From Vibrio gallaecicus (GTDB taxonomy: Bacteria; Pseudomonadota; Gammaproteobacteria; Enterobacterales; Vibrionaceae), in the NCBI RefSeq assembly GCF_024347495.1, contig NZ_AP025490.1, positions 496,001-560,000 of the forward strand: a stretch of 64,000 nt of DNA. The letters run 5' to 3'. The stretch's first letter is position 1, and the number at the start of each line of letters is the position of its first letter. A model generated the notes under the pieces. That model saw only the letters and a program-made list of their open reading frames with translations. It ran no database searches and was not told the DNA's origin. A program made the position numbers and the translations under genes. Of this stretch, positions 1 through 7,332 are shown piece by piece.

Positions 1-125
1 GGTGCAAGGCTGGGAAGTTGCTCACCATTTACACTCAGTGGTAGTGCTGCGGTGGCTTGAATGGGGGTGATGATGGAACTTAAGCTTAAAGTCATTATCG
101 ATAAAGCAAGCAAAGGTTTTTTCAT
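1..125 (-). CDS. degQ: DegQ/DegP-type periplasmic serine protease, N-terminal fragment
   Basis: Only the first 41 codons are in the window; the gene runs off the left edge. The translation has a Sec signal peptide (MKKPLLALSI start, hydrophobic core, cleavage near A-T-A) followed by LPLSVNGEQLPSLAP, which is typical of the mature N-terminus of HtrA-family proteases of the DegQ type. These are periplasmic quality-control proteases and chaperones. Two adjacent ATG codons exist at 126-128 and 123-125. The second is preferred because the GAGGAG ribosome site is then 6 nt away rather than 3. A candidate sigma-E promoter lies upstream at 207-234. The catalytic domain is not visible, so DegQ versus DegP cannot be settled here. 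Confidence 0.8.
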   Translation of the reverse strand, partial: MKKPLLALSIMTLSLSSIITPIQATAALPLSVNGEQLPSLA

Positions 126-206
126 CATAAACTCCTCTCTAGTTATGGTCTCGTATCATCATATGTAGATAAATAATGATGCTAATCAGTAGACCTGAGT
201 GAAAGT

Positions 207-234
207 TATGACTCAAAAACCTTTCTAAAGTTCA
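207..234 (-). promoter_or_regulatory. Candidate sigma-E promoter of degQ
   Basis: On the minus strand TGAACTT (228-234) is followed after exactly 15 nt by GTCATA (207-212). The known sigma-E consensus is GGAACTT, 15-16 nt, GTCTAA-like. HtrA-family proteases are classic sigma-E targets. Transcription from here would give a leader of about 75 nt before the degQ start. No experimental support is visible. Confidence 0.45.
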
Positions 235-260
235 CCTTAAATGATTTAGGTGCAATAAGA

Positions 261-704
261 TTATGATGCTTTTGCTGTCACTAGTTCAGGCGAATCGATA
301 ATTTCTTTTTCTGGTTCGCTAAACAAACCGGTTGCACCGTGAGCATAATCTTTTGGTGGCTGCTCAATTGAAGTTTCCGACTTCTCAGCTTTGTCAGAGT
401 GAACTGCCGCTGTTTTTACAAACGGGTTGTCTTGCTCTGGTAAGTTTGGAAGAAGTTCAGCACTCGTTTTTTCCATATGTTGGTACAGCTTAGTGTAGTC
501 TTTTCCTAAGGTGTCCAGCATTTCTGCAGTTTGTGCAAAGTGATCAGCTAACTCTTGTCGTTGTTGCTCTAATGCAAACTTTGCAGAGTCTAATTCTTTT
601 TGTACGTTTTTCTGTTTGTTGTATTCAGGGGTCATGAGACGAGAAATAACAACCCCTAAAATTGCTCCCACAAGCAAACCAGCAACGGCATACATCCAAG
701 GCAT
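261..704 (-). CDS. zapG: ZapG (YhcB, DUF1043), inner-membrane division/envelope protein
   Basis: This is a 147-residue protein with one N-terminal membrane segment (about residues 4-23, AVAGLLVGAILGVVISRLM), followed by a charged coiled coil (about 35-85) and a low-complexity acidic tail. This is the YhcB/ZapG architecture, a conserved gammaproteobacterial factor linking the divisome to envelope synthesis. It is divergent from zapE, the same arrangement as in E. coli, and lies upstream of degQ on the same strand. The short palindrome at 233-252 lies between this gene and degQ but lacks a clear U-tract, so some read-through into degQ is possible. Confidence 0.85.
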   Translation of the reverse strand: MPWMYAVAGLLVGAILGVVISRLMTPEYNKQKNVQKELDSAKFALEQQRQELADHFAQTAEMLDTLGKDYTKLYQHMEKTSAELLPNLPEQDNPFVKTAAVHSDKAEKSETSIEQPPKDYAHGATGLFSEPEKEIIDSPELVTAKAS

Positions 705-922
705 AACAGCTCCTTATAATTGTTTTTTAACATGTTTGTTACTGTGTAGTTACACGTATTGCGGCTCCATGGTACTATGAGAATGATGCAGTATAAAGAG
801 AAATGCATGTGCGCTAGTTAGCAAGTTGGCGTCGATTTATACTATTGTGAACACTGTTTTATTCTGGCTTTATCTAAGTTTGGTAGTGAGCCAGTGTGGC
901 TTTTATTGTGGAAACCTCCGTC

Positions 923-2026
923 ATGAACCCAATTCAAAAATACGAACAAGATATACAAGAGCATGGTTTTCAAAGAGATCCAGCCCAAGAGCAAGCGGTT
1001 CAAAGCTTGGATAAACTGTTTCATGAATTTCAAGATTATTTGAATGCACCTACACCGCAGCTGACTCGTTTTCAAAAACTGATGGGGAAGAAGCTTGAGC
1101 TTCCACAACCTCCCAAAGGTCTGTATTTCTGGGGAGGGGTAGGGAGAGGTAAAACTTATCTAATGGATACGTTTTATGATGAATTACCAACCACAAAAAA
1201 AATGAGAGTTCACTTCCACCGCTTTATGTATCGGGTGCATGATGAGTTGAAGGCGCTGGGTAATGTCAGTGATCCATTACCTTTAGTCGCCGATAAATTG
1301 AAGCTAGAAGCAGACATTATCTGTTTCGATGAATTTTTTGTTTCAGATATCACAGACGCGATGATTTTAGGAACATTGTTCCAAGAGCTTTTCTCAAGAA
1401 GTGTTGTGCTGGTAGCAACATCAAATATTCCCCCTGCTGATTTGTACCGAAATGGGTTGCAGCGCGCTCGTTTTCTTCCTGCTATAAAACTTATCCAAGA
1501 GAATTGTCACATTCTTAATGTAGATAGCGGTATTGATTATCGATTAAGAACATTAGAGCAAGCTGAGATTTATCACTACCCTCTAGATAAGCAAGCTAAC
1601 ATCAACTTGGAAAAGTATTACGCTCAGTTAGTTGGAGAAGATAAAGAAAAGCTCTCTCAAATTGAAGTGAATCACCGCCAAGTGGATGTACTTGAAGCGA
1701 GTGATGGTGTTTTACATGCAACTTTTGTTCAGTTATGCCAATCAGCTAGAAGCCAAAATGACTATATAGAGCTATCTAGAATCTATCATTCAGTTTTGCT
1801 AGCTGATGTATTACAGATGGGAGCGACTTCAGATGATGCAGCTAGACGTTTTATTGCATTAGTCGATGAATTTTATGAGCGTAATGTGAAGCTCATAATT
1901 TCAGCCGAAGTAGCTCTTGAAGATTTGTATACTAAAGGTCAACTAGAGTTTGAATTTAAGCGTTGTCAGTCACGCTTAATCGAAATGCAAAGTCATGACT
2001 ACTTAGCAAAAGAGCACCTCAGTTAG
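923..2026 (+). CDS. zapE: Cell division protein ZapE (AFG1-like ATPase)
   Basis: The protein has 367 residues from the chosen ATG. The frame is open further upstream (an earlier ATG at 896), but MNPIQKYEQDIQ aligns with the usual start of the family. Walker A (GGVGRGKT) and Walker B (IICFDEF) mark the AFG1-type P-loop ATPase ZapE, which binds FtsZ and acts on the Z ring under low-oxygen or heat stress in E. coli. It is divergent from zapG. A TATACT -10-like element is at 838-843. The downstream gap leads to the rplM promoter. No obvious terminator follows. Confidence 0.92.
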   Translation: MNPIQKYEQDIQEHGFQRDPAQEQAVQSLDKLFHEFQDYLNAPTPQLTRFQKLMGKKLELPQPPKGLYFWGGVGRGKTYLMDTFYDELPTTKKMRVHFHRFMYRVHDELKALGNVSDPLPLVADKLKLEADIICFDEFFVSDITDAMILGTLFQELFSRSVVLVATSNIPPADLYRNGLQRARFLPAIKLIQENCHILNVDSGIDYRLRTLEQAEIYHYPLDKQANINLEKYYAQLVGEDKEKLSQIEVNHRQVDVLEASDGVLHATFVQLCQSARSQNDYIELSRIYHSVLLADVLQMGATSDDAARRFIALVDEFYERNVKLIISAEVALEDLYTKGQLEFEFKRCQSRLIEMQSHDYLAKEHLS

Positions 2027-2108
2027 TATTAAATGTGTACAACAGAAACAGAGAATAAAAAAATCGTGATTTTGTTCAAAAAGAGGTGATTTTTTCTTCG
2101 CTCTTCTC

Positions 2109-2120
2109 TATAATCCTGCG
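2109..2120 (+). promoter_or_regulatory. rplM-rpsI promoter (-10 region)
   Basis: A consensus TATAAT at 2109-2114 is followed by a GC-rich discriminator (CCTGCG), typical of stringently controlled ribosomal protein promoters. No good -35 is visible at 16-18 nt. The transcript would carry a leader of about 150 nt before rplM. Confidence 0.6.
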
Positions 2121-2167
2121 ACCTACCGTTACTGCGGGCCTCTAGCAATGAGTAAAATCTAGCTATG

Positions 2168-2236
2168 CCAAGAGTCTCCAACACTCGAAGGGGTGATGAA
2201 TGGTACTCTTAGACAGTGGGAATACTTCCGTATTCC
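2168..2236 (+). promoter_or_regulatory. Structured rplM mRNA leader (probable L13 autoregulatory region)
   Basis: Several complementary segments are visible: AAGAGT (2170-2175) with ACTCTT (2205-2210), enclosing CACTC (2182-2186) with GGGTG (2191-2195), then a 7-bp hairpin GGAATAC-TTCC-GTATTCC (2219-2236). In E. coli L13 is known to repress its own operon through the rplM leader. The folding here is read by eye, and the role is inferred from position and that precedent. Confidence 0.5.
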
Positions 2237-2271
2237 TTAAGTGTAAATTTTTTAAATAGGTAATTATTAGC

Positions 2272-2700
2272 ATGAAAACTTTCGTTGCTAAACCAGAAAC
2301 TGTAAAACGCGACTGGTATGTTGTAGACGCTGAAGGCAAAACTCTTGGCCGTCTAGCAAGTGAAATCGCTTCTCGCCTACGCGGCAAGCACAAAGCAGAA
2401 TACACTCCTCACGTAGACACTGGTGATTACATCATCGTTGTTAACGCTGAGAAAGTTGCTGTAACTGGTAACAAAGCTAAGGGTAAGGTTTACTACCGTC
2501 ACTCTGAGTTCCCTGGTGGTCTAAAAACTATCACTTTTGAAAAGCTAATTGCTAAGAAACCAGAAATGGTTCTTGAACTAGCAGTTAAAGGTATGCTTCC
2601 ACGTGGTCCACTAGGCCGCGCGATGTACCGTAAGCTTAAAGTATACGCTGGTACTGAGCACAACCATGTTGCTCAACAGCCACAAGTACTAGACATCTAA
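2272..2700 (+). CDS. rplM: 50S ribosomal protein L13
   Basis: The protein has 142 residues, the same length as E. coli L13, and begins [20 protein letters not shown] with the conserved LGRLAS and [10 protein letters not shown] segments. It is an early-assembly protein of the 50S subunit that contacts 23S rRNA. It is first in the rplM-rpsI operon, which begins with the structured leader described above. Codon use is strongly biased, as expected for a highly expressed gene. Confidence 0.98.
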   Translation: MKTFVAKPETVKRDWYVVDAEGKTLGRLASEIASRLRGKHKAEYTPHVDTGDYIIVVNAEKVAVTGNKAKGKVYYRHSEFPGGLKTITFEKLIAKKPEMVLELAVKGMLPRGPLGRAMYRKLKVYAGTEHNHVAQQPQVLDI

Positions 2701-2713
2701 GGGGATTATGAAA

Positions 2714-3106
2714 ATGGCAGAGAATCAATACTACGGCACTGGTCGTCGCAAAAGCTCAGCAGCTCGTGTTTTCATCAAACCAGGCTCTGGTGAGATCGTA
2801 ATCAACAAGCGTAGCCTTGATGTTTACTTCGGTCGTGAAACTTCTCGCATGGTTGTTAAACAACCTCTTGAGCTAGTTGAACTAACTGAGAAACTTGACC
2901 TTTACATCACTGTTTCTGGTGGTGGTATTTCTGGTCAAGCTGGCGCAATCCGCCACGGTATCACACGTGCTCTAATGGAGTTCGATGAAACTCTACGTCC
3001 TGCTCTACGTGCAGCTGGTTACGTTACTCGTGACGCTCGTTGCGTTGAACGTAAGAAAGTTGGTCTACGTAAAGCACGTCGTAAACCACAATTCTCTAAG
3101 CGTTAA
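2714..3106 (+). CDS. rpsI: 30S ribosomal protein S9
   Basis: The protein has 130 residues from the second of two nearby in-frame ATGs. The AAGGGGA ribosome site (2699-2705) is only about 3 nt from the ATG at 2708 but 8-9 nt from the ATG at 2714. [20 protein letters not shown] also matches the E. coli start. The C-terminus ends in the conserved KPQFSKR tail, which reaches the P-site tRNA. It is co-transcribed with rplM and followed by a strong terminator. Confidence 0.97.
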   Translation: MAENQYYGTGRRKSSAARVFIKPGSGEIVINKRSLDVYFGRETSRMVVKQPLELVELTEKLDLYITVSGGGISGQAGAIRHGITRALMEFDETLRPALRAAGYVTRDARCVERKKVGLRKARRKPQFSKR

Positions 3107-3434
3107 TTTTCTATTACAGAAAACACGCTTCAGTTTTATTACTGGAATTGTTGTCCAAAAGCTCGGCTATATGCCGGGCTTTTTGTTTTTTACACTTCGC
3201 AAAACTCCTTTCCTTACTAGATTTCTAATCCATTTCTTATAATTTGAAAGCTTTTATAACTCTATGTGCGCTTTGCCTCATGATTGTTACAAAAAGGTAG
3301 CTTTATCTTGTCAAAAAGTAGGGTTTTATTTATCATCTTCCGTCAATAAATAGAACTAAATGTATAATTTTGTTAGCCATGCTCTGTAAGCGGAATAATT
3401 ATAATCCAAAAGGAGCAAATGGGAGAATGTTTGG
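3107..3434 (+). other. rpsI-petA intergenic region
   Basis: This 328-bp gap holds the rpsI terminator (3158-3190) and the presumed pet promoter region. Two TATAAT hexamers are present (3363-3368 and 3400-3405), neither with a convincing -35. The second is so close to petA that the ribosome site at 3408-3415 would fall outside its transcript, so the first is more plausible. A 12-codon reading frame with a good ribosome site overlaps the petA start and is listed separately. Confidence 0.6.
3158..3190 (+). terminator. Rho-independent terminator of rplM-rpsI
   Basis: The stem AGCTCGGC / GCCGGGCT has a TATAT loop and is followed by TTTTTGTTTTTT. Confidence 0.9.
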
Positions 3435-3457
3435 ATGAGCAACGCGCCATTAAATAA
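3419..3457 (+). CDS. Possible 12-codon leader ORF overlapping the petA start
   Basis: ATG at 3419 is preceded by AAAGGAG (3408-3415), a better ribosome site than petA's own GGGAG (3421-3425). The frame reads M-G-E-C-L-D-E-Q-R-A-I-K-stop and ends 22 nt inside petA in the +1-shifted frame. It may be a real leader peptide that couples or limits petA translation, or a chance ORF. No homologue is recognised. Confidence 0.25.
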   Translation: MGECLDEQRAIK

Positions 3458-4025
3458 CGGTCGCAGGCGTTTCTTAACCGCAACAACAGCAGTTGTTGGT
3501 GGTTTAGGAGCAGCTGCTGTCGCCGTGCCTTTTATTAAATCATGGAATCCGAGTGCTAAAGCGAAAGCTGCTGGTGCTCCGGTTGAAGTGGAAGTCAGTA
3601 AGCTTGAAGCCGGTCAGATGGTTCGTGTCGAGTGGCAAGGTAAACCTGTATGGGTTGTACGCCGTGCTGATTCGGTACTTGAAAACCTGAAGTCTATCGG
3701 TAGCCAATTACGCGACCCACAATCAGAAGCTGAACAACAACCAGAATACGCACAGAATGAGTTTCGTTCTATTAAAGCTGAGTATTTTGTAGCTGTTGGT
3801 TTCTGTACACACTTAGGTTGTTCCCCAACTTACCTTCCTGATTCTTTTGCAGAACAAGTTCAAGGTGTTAAATCTGGCTTCTTCTGTCCGTGTCATGGCT
3901 CTAAGTTTGATATGGCTGGTCGAGTGTTCCAAGGTGTTCCTGCTCCTTTGAATCTTGTTGTGCCAAAGCATATGTATTTGAGTGACACTAAGATCCTTAT
4001 CGGCATTGACGAGGGAGATGCATAA
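3435..4025 (+). CDS. petA: Ubiquinol-cytochrome c reductase, Rieske iron-sulfur subunit
   Basis: The protein has 196 residues. The N-terminus NNGRRRFLTATTAVVGG is a Tat-type uncleaved anchor (twin Arg plus hydrophobic segment), as expected for bacterial Rieske proteins. The cluster ligands are clear: CTHLGC and CPCHGS, in the C-terminal third. The 2Fe-2S head moves electrons from ubiquinol at the Qo site to cytochrome c1 on the periplasmic face. It is first in petABC, and the stop overlaps the petB start by one base (TAATG). The start is supported by the family-typical MSNAPLNNGRRRF. Confidence 0.96.
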   Translation: MSNAPLNNGRRRFLTATTAVVGGLGAAAVAVPFIKSWNPSAKAKAAGAPVEVEVSKLEAGQMVRVEWQGKPVWVVRRADSVLENLKSIGSQLRDPQSEAEQQPEYAQNEFRSIKAEYFVAVGFCTHLGCSPTYLPDSFAEQVQGVKSGFFCPCHGSKFDMAGRVFQGVPAPLNLVVPKHMYLSDTKILIGIDEGDA

Positions 4026-5290
4026 TGCAAGGACTGCTTGATTGGGTAGAAAAACGTCTACCCGCGATGAATGCATATAAAAAGCATTTGTCAGAATATC
4101 CGATGCCTAAGAACTTTAACTTTTGGTACCTTTTTGGTTCTTTAGCAATGTTAGTACTGGTTAACCAAATCCTTACCGGTATTTGGTTAACAATGAACTA
4201 CGTTCCATCAGGTGAAGGTGCGTTTGCTTCTGTTGAATACATCATGCGTGATGTGGAATACGGCTGGTTACTGCGTTATATGCACTCGACTGGCGCTTCT
4301 GCGTTCTTCGTTGTTATATACCTGCATATGTTCCGTGGTCTAATCTACGGCTCTTACCAAAAACCTCGTGAGCTACTTTGGATCTTCGGTATGTTGATCT
4401 TCTTAGTGCTTATGGCAGAGGCTTTCATGGGTTACTTACTACCATGGGGGCAAATGTCTTACTGGGGTGCTCAGGTAATCATATCTCTGTTTGGTGCGAT
4501 CCCTGTTATTGGTGATGACCTAACGCTTTGGATCCGTGGTGACTACATCATCTCTGGTGCAACGCTAAACCGTTTCTTCGCGCTACACGTTATTGCTCTA
4601 CCAATTGTACTATTGCTGCTTATCGTTCTACACGTACTAGCGCTACACGAAGTTGGTTCGAATAACCCTGATGGTATCGAAACTAAACTTCCTAAAGGTA
4701 CTATGGGCGACGACTACAAAACTCAGTTCCCATTCCACAAGGACTACACGAAGAAATACGACATCATCGATTCTATTCCTTTCCACCCATACGGGACTGT
4801 GAAAGATATGGTAGGTGTTGCTGGTTTCTTATTCTTGTTCTGTTACGTGCTGTTCTTTAACCCTGAAATGGGTGGGTACTTCCTTGAGCCGCCTAACTTT
4901 GAAGCTGCTAACCCACTGAAAACACCTGAGCATATTGCTCCCGTTTGGTACTTCACGCCGTTCTACGCTGTACTTCGTGCTGTTCCTGATAAGTTGTTAG
5001 GTGTTGTAGCAATGGGTGCGTCTATTGTTGTGCTGTTCTTACTGCCATGGTTCGATCGTTGTAAAGTACGTTCATACCGTTACCGTAGCAAGCTGCATTT
5101 GATTAACATCATCCAATTCACAATAAGCTTTATTGCGCTTGGTATCCTTGGTGCGCTTCCAGCAACACCAACATACACATTATTAGCTCAAATCTTTAGC
5201 TTAGGTTACTTCATGTTCTTCGTTCTACTGTGGTTCTACAGTAAAAATGAAGCGACGAAACCATTACCAGAAAGGGTGACATTCAAATGA
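4025..5290 (+). CDS. petB: Ubiquinol-cytochrome c reductase, cytochrome b subunit
   Basis: The protein has 421 residues with eight or so membrane helices. Heme-ligand histidines are visible in the second helix (YMHSTGASAFF...YLHMFRG) and the fourth (ALHVIALPI...LHVLALH). The Qo loop reads APVWYFTPFYAVLRA, so the usual PEWY motif is PVWY. Glu-to-Val at this place is known from beta- and gammaproteobacterial cytochrome b and need not mean loss of function. It oxidises ubiquinol and passes electrons to the Rieske protein and across the membrane. Translation is coupled at both ends (TAATG with petA, ATGA with petC). Confidence 0.97.
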   Translation: MQGLLDWVEKRLPAMNAYKKHLSEYPMPKNFNFWYLFGSLAMLVLVNQILTGIWLTMNYVPSGEGAFASVEYIMRDVEYGWLLRYMHSTGASAFFVVIYLHMFRGLIYGSYQKPRELLWIFGMLIFLVLMAEAFMGYLLPWGQMSYWGAQVIISLFGAIPVIGDDLTLWIRGDYIISGATLNRFFALHVIALPIVLLLLIVLHVLALHEVGSNNPDGIETKLPKGTMGDDYKTQFPFHKDYTKKYDIIDSIPFHPYGTVKDMVGVAGFLFLFCYVLFFNPEMGGYFLEPPNFEAANPLKTPEHIAPVWYFTPFYAVLRAVPDKLLGVVAMGASIVVLFLLPWFDRCKVRSYRYRSKLHLINIIQFTISFIALGILGALPATPTYTLLAQIFSLGYFMFFVLLWFYSKNEATKPLPERVTFK

Positions 5291-6024
5291 AAAAGTGGAT
5301 TGTAATTTTATTTGCTATGTTACCTTCACTAGCAATGGCTGCTGGCGCAAGTGTACCGCTTGATAAAGCAAATAATGACCTAACAGATAAAGCTTCATTG
5401 CAAAATGGTGCGAAGTTATTCATGAACTACTGTTTCGCATGTCACTCTACGCAATATCAGCGTTATGAGCGTGTTGCGAATGATTTAGAAATCCCAGTAG
5501 ACCTAATGAAAGAGAACTTGGTTTTTGACCCTGAGGCAAAAATCGGTGATCTTATGGTTAACGCTATGCCTGCAAAGCAAGCTGCGAATTGGTTTGGTGC
5601 TCCGCCACCTGACTTAACTCTCGTTGCTCGTGTTCGTGGTGCTGATTGGCTATATACTTATCTTCGTTCATTTTATGAAGATCCATCTCGCCCATTTGGT
5701 GTGAATAATATCGTTTTCCCAAGTGTTGGTATGCCGCATGTTCTTGAAGAGCTGCAAGGTATCCCAACTCCGGTTTACGATACACACATGGTCGATGGTG
5801 AAGAAGTAACTGCCGTTGTCGGTATTGAAACAGACGGTTCAGGTGAACTAAGTACTGGCGAATACGATAATGCTGTTCGCGACTTAGTGAATTTCCTCGT
5901 TTACTCAGGAGACCCTGTCCAACTTGAGCGACATGCTTTAGGTTGGTGGGTAATGGCATTCCTTGTGCTATTCACCATAGTTGTTGTGTTACTGAAGAAA
6001 GAGTATTGGCGTGATGTGCACTAA
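5287..6024 (+). CDS. petC: Ubiquinol-cytochrome c reductase, cytochrome c1 subunit
   Basis: The protein has 245 residues: a signal peptide (MKKWIVILFAMLPSLAMA), a CFACH heme-c attachment motif near residue 50, and a C-terminal membrane anchor (LGWWVMAFLVLFTIVVVLL) ending in charged residues. It accepts electrons from the Rieske protein and delivers them to soluble or membrane cytochrome c. The ATGA overlap with petB shows tight coupling. A terminator-like hairpin follows at 6061-6087. Confidence 0.96.
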   Translation: MKKWIVILFAMLPSLAMAAGASVPLDKANNDLTDKASLQNGAKLFMNYCFACHSTQYQRYERVANDLEIPVDLMKENLVFDPEAKIGDLMVNAMPAKQAANWFGAPPPDLTLVARVRGADWLYTYLRSFYEDPSRPFGVNNIVFPSVGMPHVLEELQGIPTPVYDTHMVDGEEVTAVVGIETDGSGELSTGEYDNAVRDLVNFLVYSGDPVQLERHALGWWVMAFLVLFTIVVVLLKKEYWRDVH

Positions 6025-6025
6025 T

Positions 6026-6036
6026 TGTGCTATAAT
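6026..6036 (+). promoter_or_regulatory. Candidate extended -10 promoter upstream of sspA
   Basis: TGTGCTATAAT gives a consensus TATAAT (6031-6036) with the TGN extension. TTGGCG at 6006-6011 is a poor -35 at 19 nt. Transcription would start near 6043, just before a terminator-like hairpin, and must pass it to reach sspA. About 24 nt remain between that hairpin and the sspA ATG, too little for another promoter. Confidence 0.45.
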
Positions 6037-6060
6037 TTCGTGCTAATTCCTAAATTTACA

Positions 6061-6087
6061 ATGGAGGCTTAGGCCTCCATTTTTTTT
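6061..6087 (+). terminator. Terminator-like hairpin between petC and sspA
   Basis: Perfect 8-bp stem ATGGAGGC / GCCTCCAT (6061-6068, 6073-6080) with loop TTAG, then seven T. It should end petABC transcripts. It also lies inside the only possible sspA leader, so it may act as an attenuator. Confidence 0.85.
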
Positions 6088-6111
6088 ATTTAAAGTGTAC
6101 TGGAGGGCTCC

Positions 6112-6747
6112 ATGGCTGTAGCTGCCAACAAACGTTCTGTAATGACTCTTTTCTCAAGTGCTTCTGATATGTATAGCCATCAGGTGCGCATTGTTCTTGC
6201 TGAAAAAGGCGTAAGTGTTGAAGTAGAGTTAGTCGATGAGGCAAACTTGCCAGCAGAACTCGTTGAACTGAACCCTTACAAGTCAGTACCAACTCTAGTT
6301 GATCGTGAGCTTGCTTTATATGACTCAAAGATCATCATGGAATATCTTGATGAGCGTTTTCCTCATCCACCATTGATGCCTGTTTACCCGGTTGCTCGTG
6401 GTAACAGTCGTCTAATGATGTACCGCATTGAGCGTAACTGGTACTCAGTTGCTGAAAAAATTGTTAAAGGTAATGCTGAAGAATCTGAAGCAGCACGCGT
6501 TAAATTACGTAATGACCTTCTAACACTAGCTCCAATTTTTGCTGAATACGAATACTTCATGAGTGAAGAATTTAGCTTGATTGACTGCTACCTTGCTCCT
6601 TTACTATGGCGCCTGCCAGAGTTAGGTATTGAGTTGATTGGTCCTGGTTCGAAAGAACTTAAGATCTACATGAACCGTGTATTTGAACGCGATTCATTCT
6701 TAGCTTCTTTGACTGAAGCTGAGCGTGAGATGCGATTAACTCGTTAA
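6112..6747 (+). CDS. sspA: Stringent starvation protein A
   Basis: The protein has 211 residues with a GST-like fold: a thioredoxin-like N-terminal domain (MTLFSSASDMYSHQVRIVLAEKGV) and a helical C-terminal domain. SspA binds RNA polymerase and affects stationary-phase, acid-stress and virulence gene expression; it has no transferase activity in E. coli. GGAGGG at 6102-6107 is the ribosome site. It is followed by sspB after 4 nt, so the two form one unit. Confidence 0.95.
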   Translation: MAVAANKRSVMTLFSSASDMYSHQVRIVLAEKGVSVEVELVDEANLPAELVELNPYKSVPTLVDRELALYDSKIIMEYLDERFPHPPLMPVYPVARGNSRLMMYRIERNWYSVAEKIVKGNAEESEAARVKLRNDLLTLAPIFAEYEYFMSEEFSLIDCYLAPLLWRLPELGIELIGPGSKELKIYMNRVFERDSFLASLTEAEREMRLTR

Positions 6748-6751
6748 GTTT

Positions 6752-7243
6752 ATGGATATTGAAAATATGACTCCACGCCGTCCATATATGCTTCGTGCAT
6801 TTTATGAGTGGCTGGTAGATAACGAGTTAACACCTCACTTGGTAGTTGATGCAACTTTACCAGGTGTTCGTGTACCTGAAGAGTTCATTGAAGATGGTCA
6901 AATCATTCTAAATGTTGCTCCACGTGCCGTAGGTCAGTTAGAGCTAGGTAACGAAGCTGTAACTTTTAGTGCACGATTTGGTGGTCGCCCTCATAGCGTG
7001 ATTGTACCTTTGTACGCCGTTCAAGCTATTTATGCCCGTGAAAACGGTGCTGGTACTATGTTTGAACCTGAAGAAGCATATGTTAATGCTACTGATAATG
7101 AGATTGAAGAGTCTCCATTTGAAGAAGTAACGACAGCGCCAACTTTAAGCGTAGCAAAACCAGAGGTAGCTTCTCAGGAACCTGGTCCTGAACCAGAAAT
7201 CCCTCGTCCTAAAGGCAAGCCAAGTTTGAGAGTTATCAAATAA
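6752..7243 (+). CDS. sspB: ClpXP specificity-enhancing factor SspB
   Basis: The protein has 163 residues. The conserved substrate-binding domain (TPRRPYMLRAFYEWLVDNELTPH; FGGRPHSVIVPLYAVQAIYARENG) covers about residues 6-110. A flexible acidic linker then leads to the C-terminal tail PSLRVIK, the ClpX-docking module. SspB tethers ssrA-tagged proteins to ClpXP after ribosome rescue. MDIENMTPRRP matches the E. coli start in register. The terminator at 7243-7273 follows. Confidence 0.95.
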   Translation: MDIENMTPRRPYMLRAFYEWLVDNELTPHLVVDATLPGVRVPEEFIEDGQIILNVAPRAVGQLELGNEAVTFSARFGGRPHSVIVPLYAVQAIYARENGAGTMFEPEEAYVNATDNEIEESPFEEVTTAPTLSVAKPEVASQEPGPEPEIPRPKGKPSLRVIK

Positions 7244-7273
7244 AAAAAAGCAGCGACTATCGCTGCTTTTTTC
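7243..7273. terminator. Bidirectional terminator between sspB and dolP
   Basis: GCAGCG / CGCTGC stem (7250-7255, 7261-7266) flanked by an A-run on the left and T6 on the right. It can serve sspB on the plus strand and dolP on the minus strand. Confidence 0.85.
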
Positions 7274-7332
7274 TTATCTAAAAATTGCTTTCATTAATTT
7301 GAACGATTTAGCTCTTTCGCTCAAATCTTTAA

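Noticed and set aside
233..252. CACCT...AGGTG palindrome as a zapG terminator
   Set aside because: The stem is short and there is no U-tract on the minus strand; it also overlaps the candidate degQ sigma-E promoter.
842..1108. Minus-strand frame of 88 codons opposite the zapE start
   Set aside because: It is antisense to a well-supported gene, with no ribosome site or recognisable sequence.
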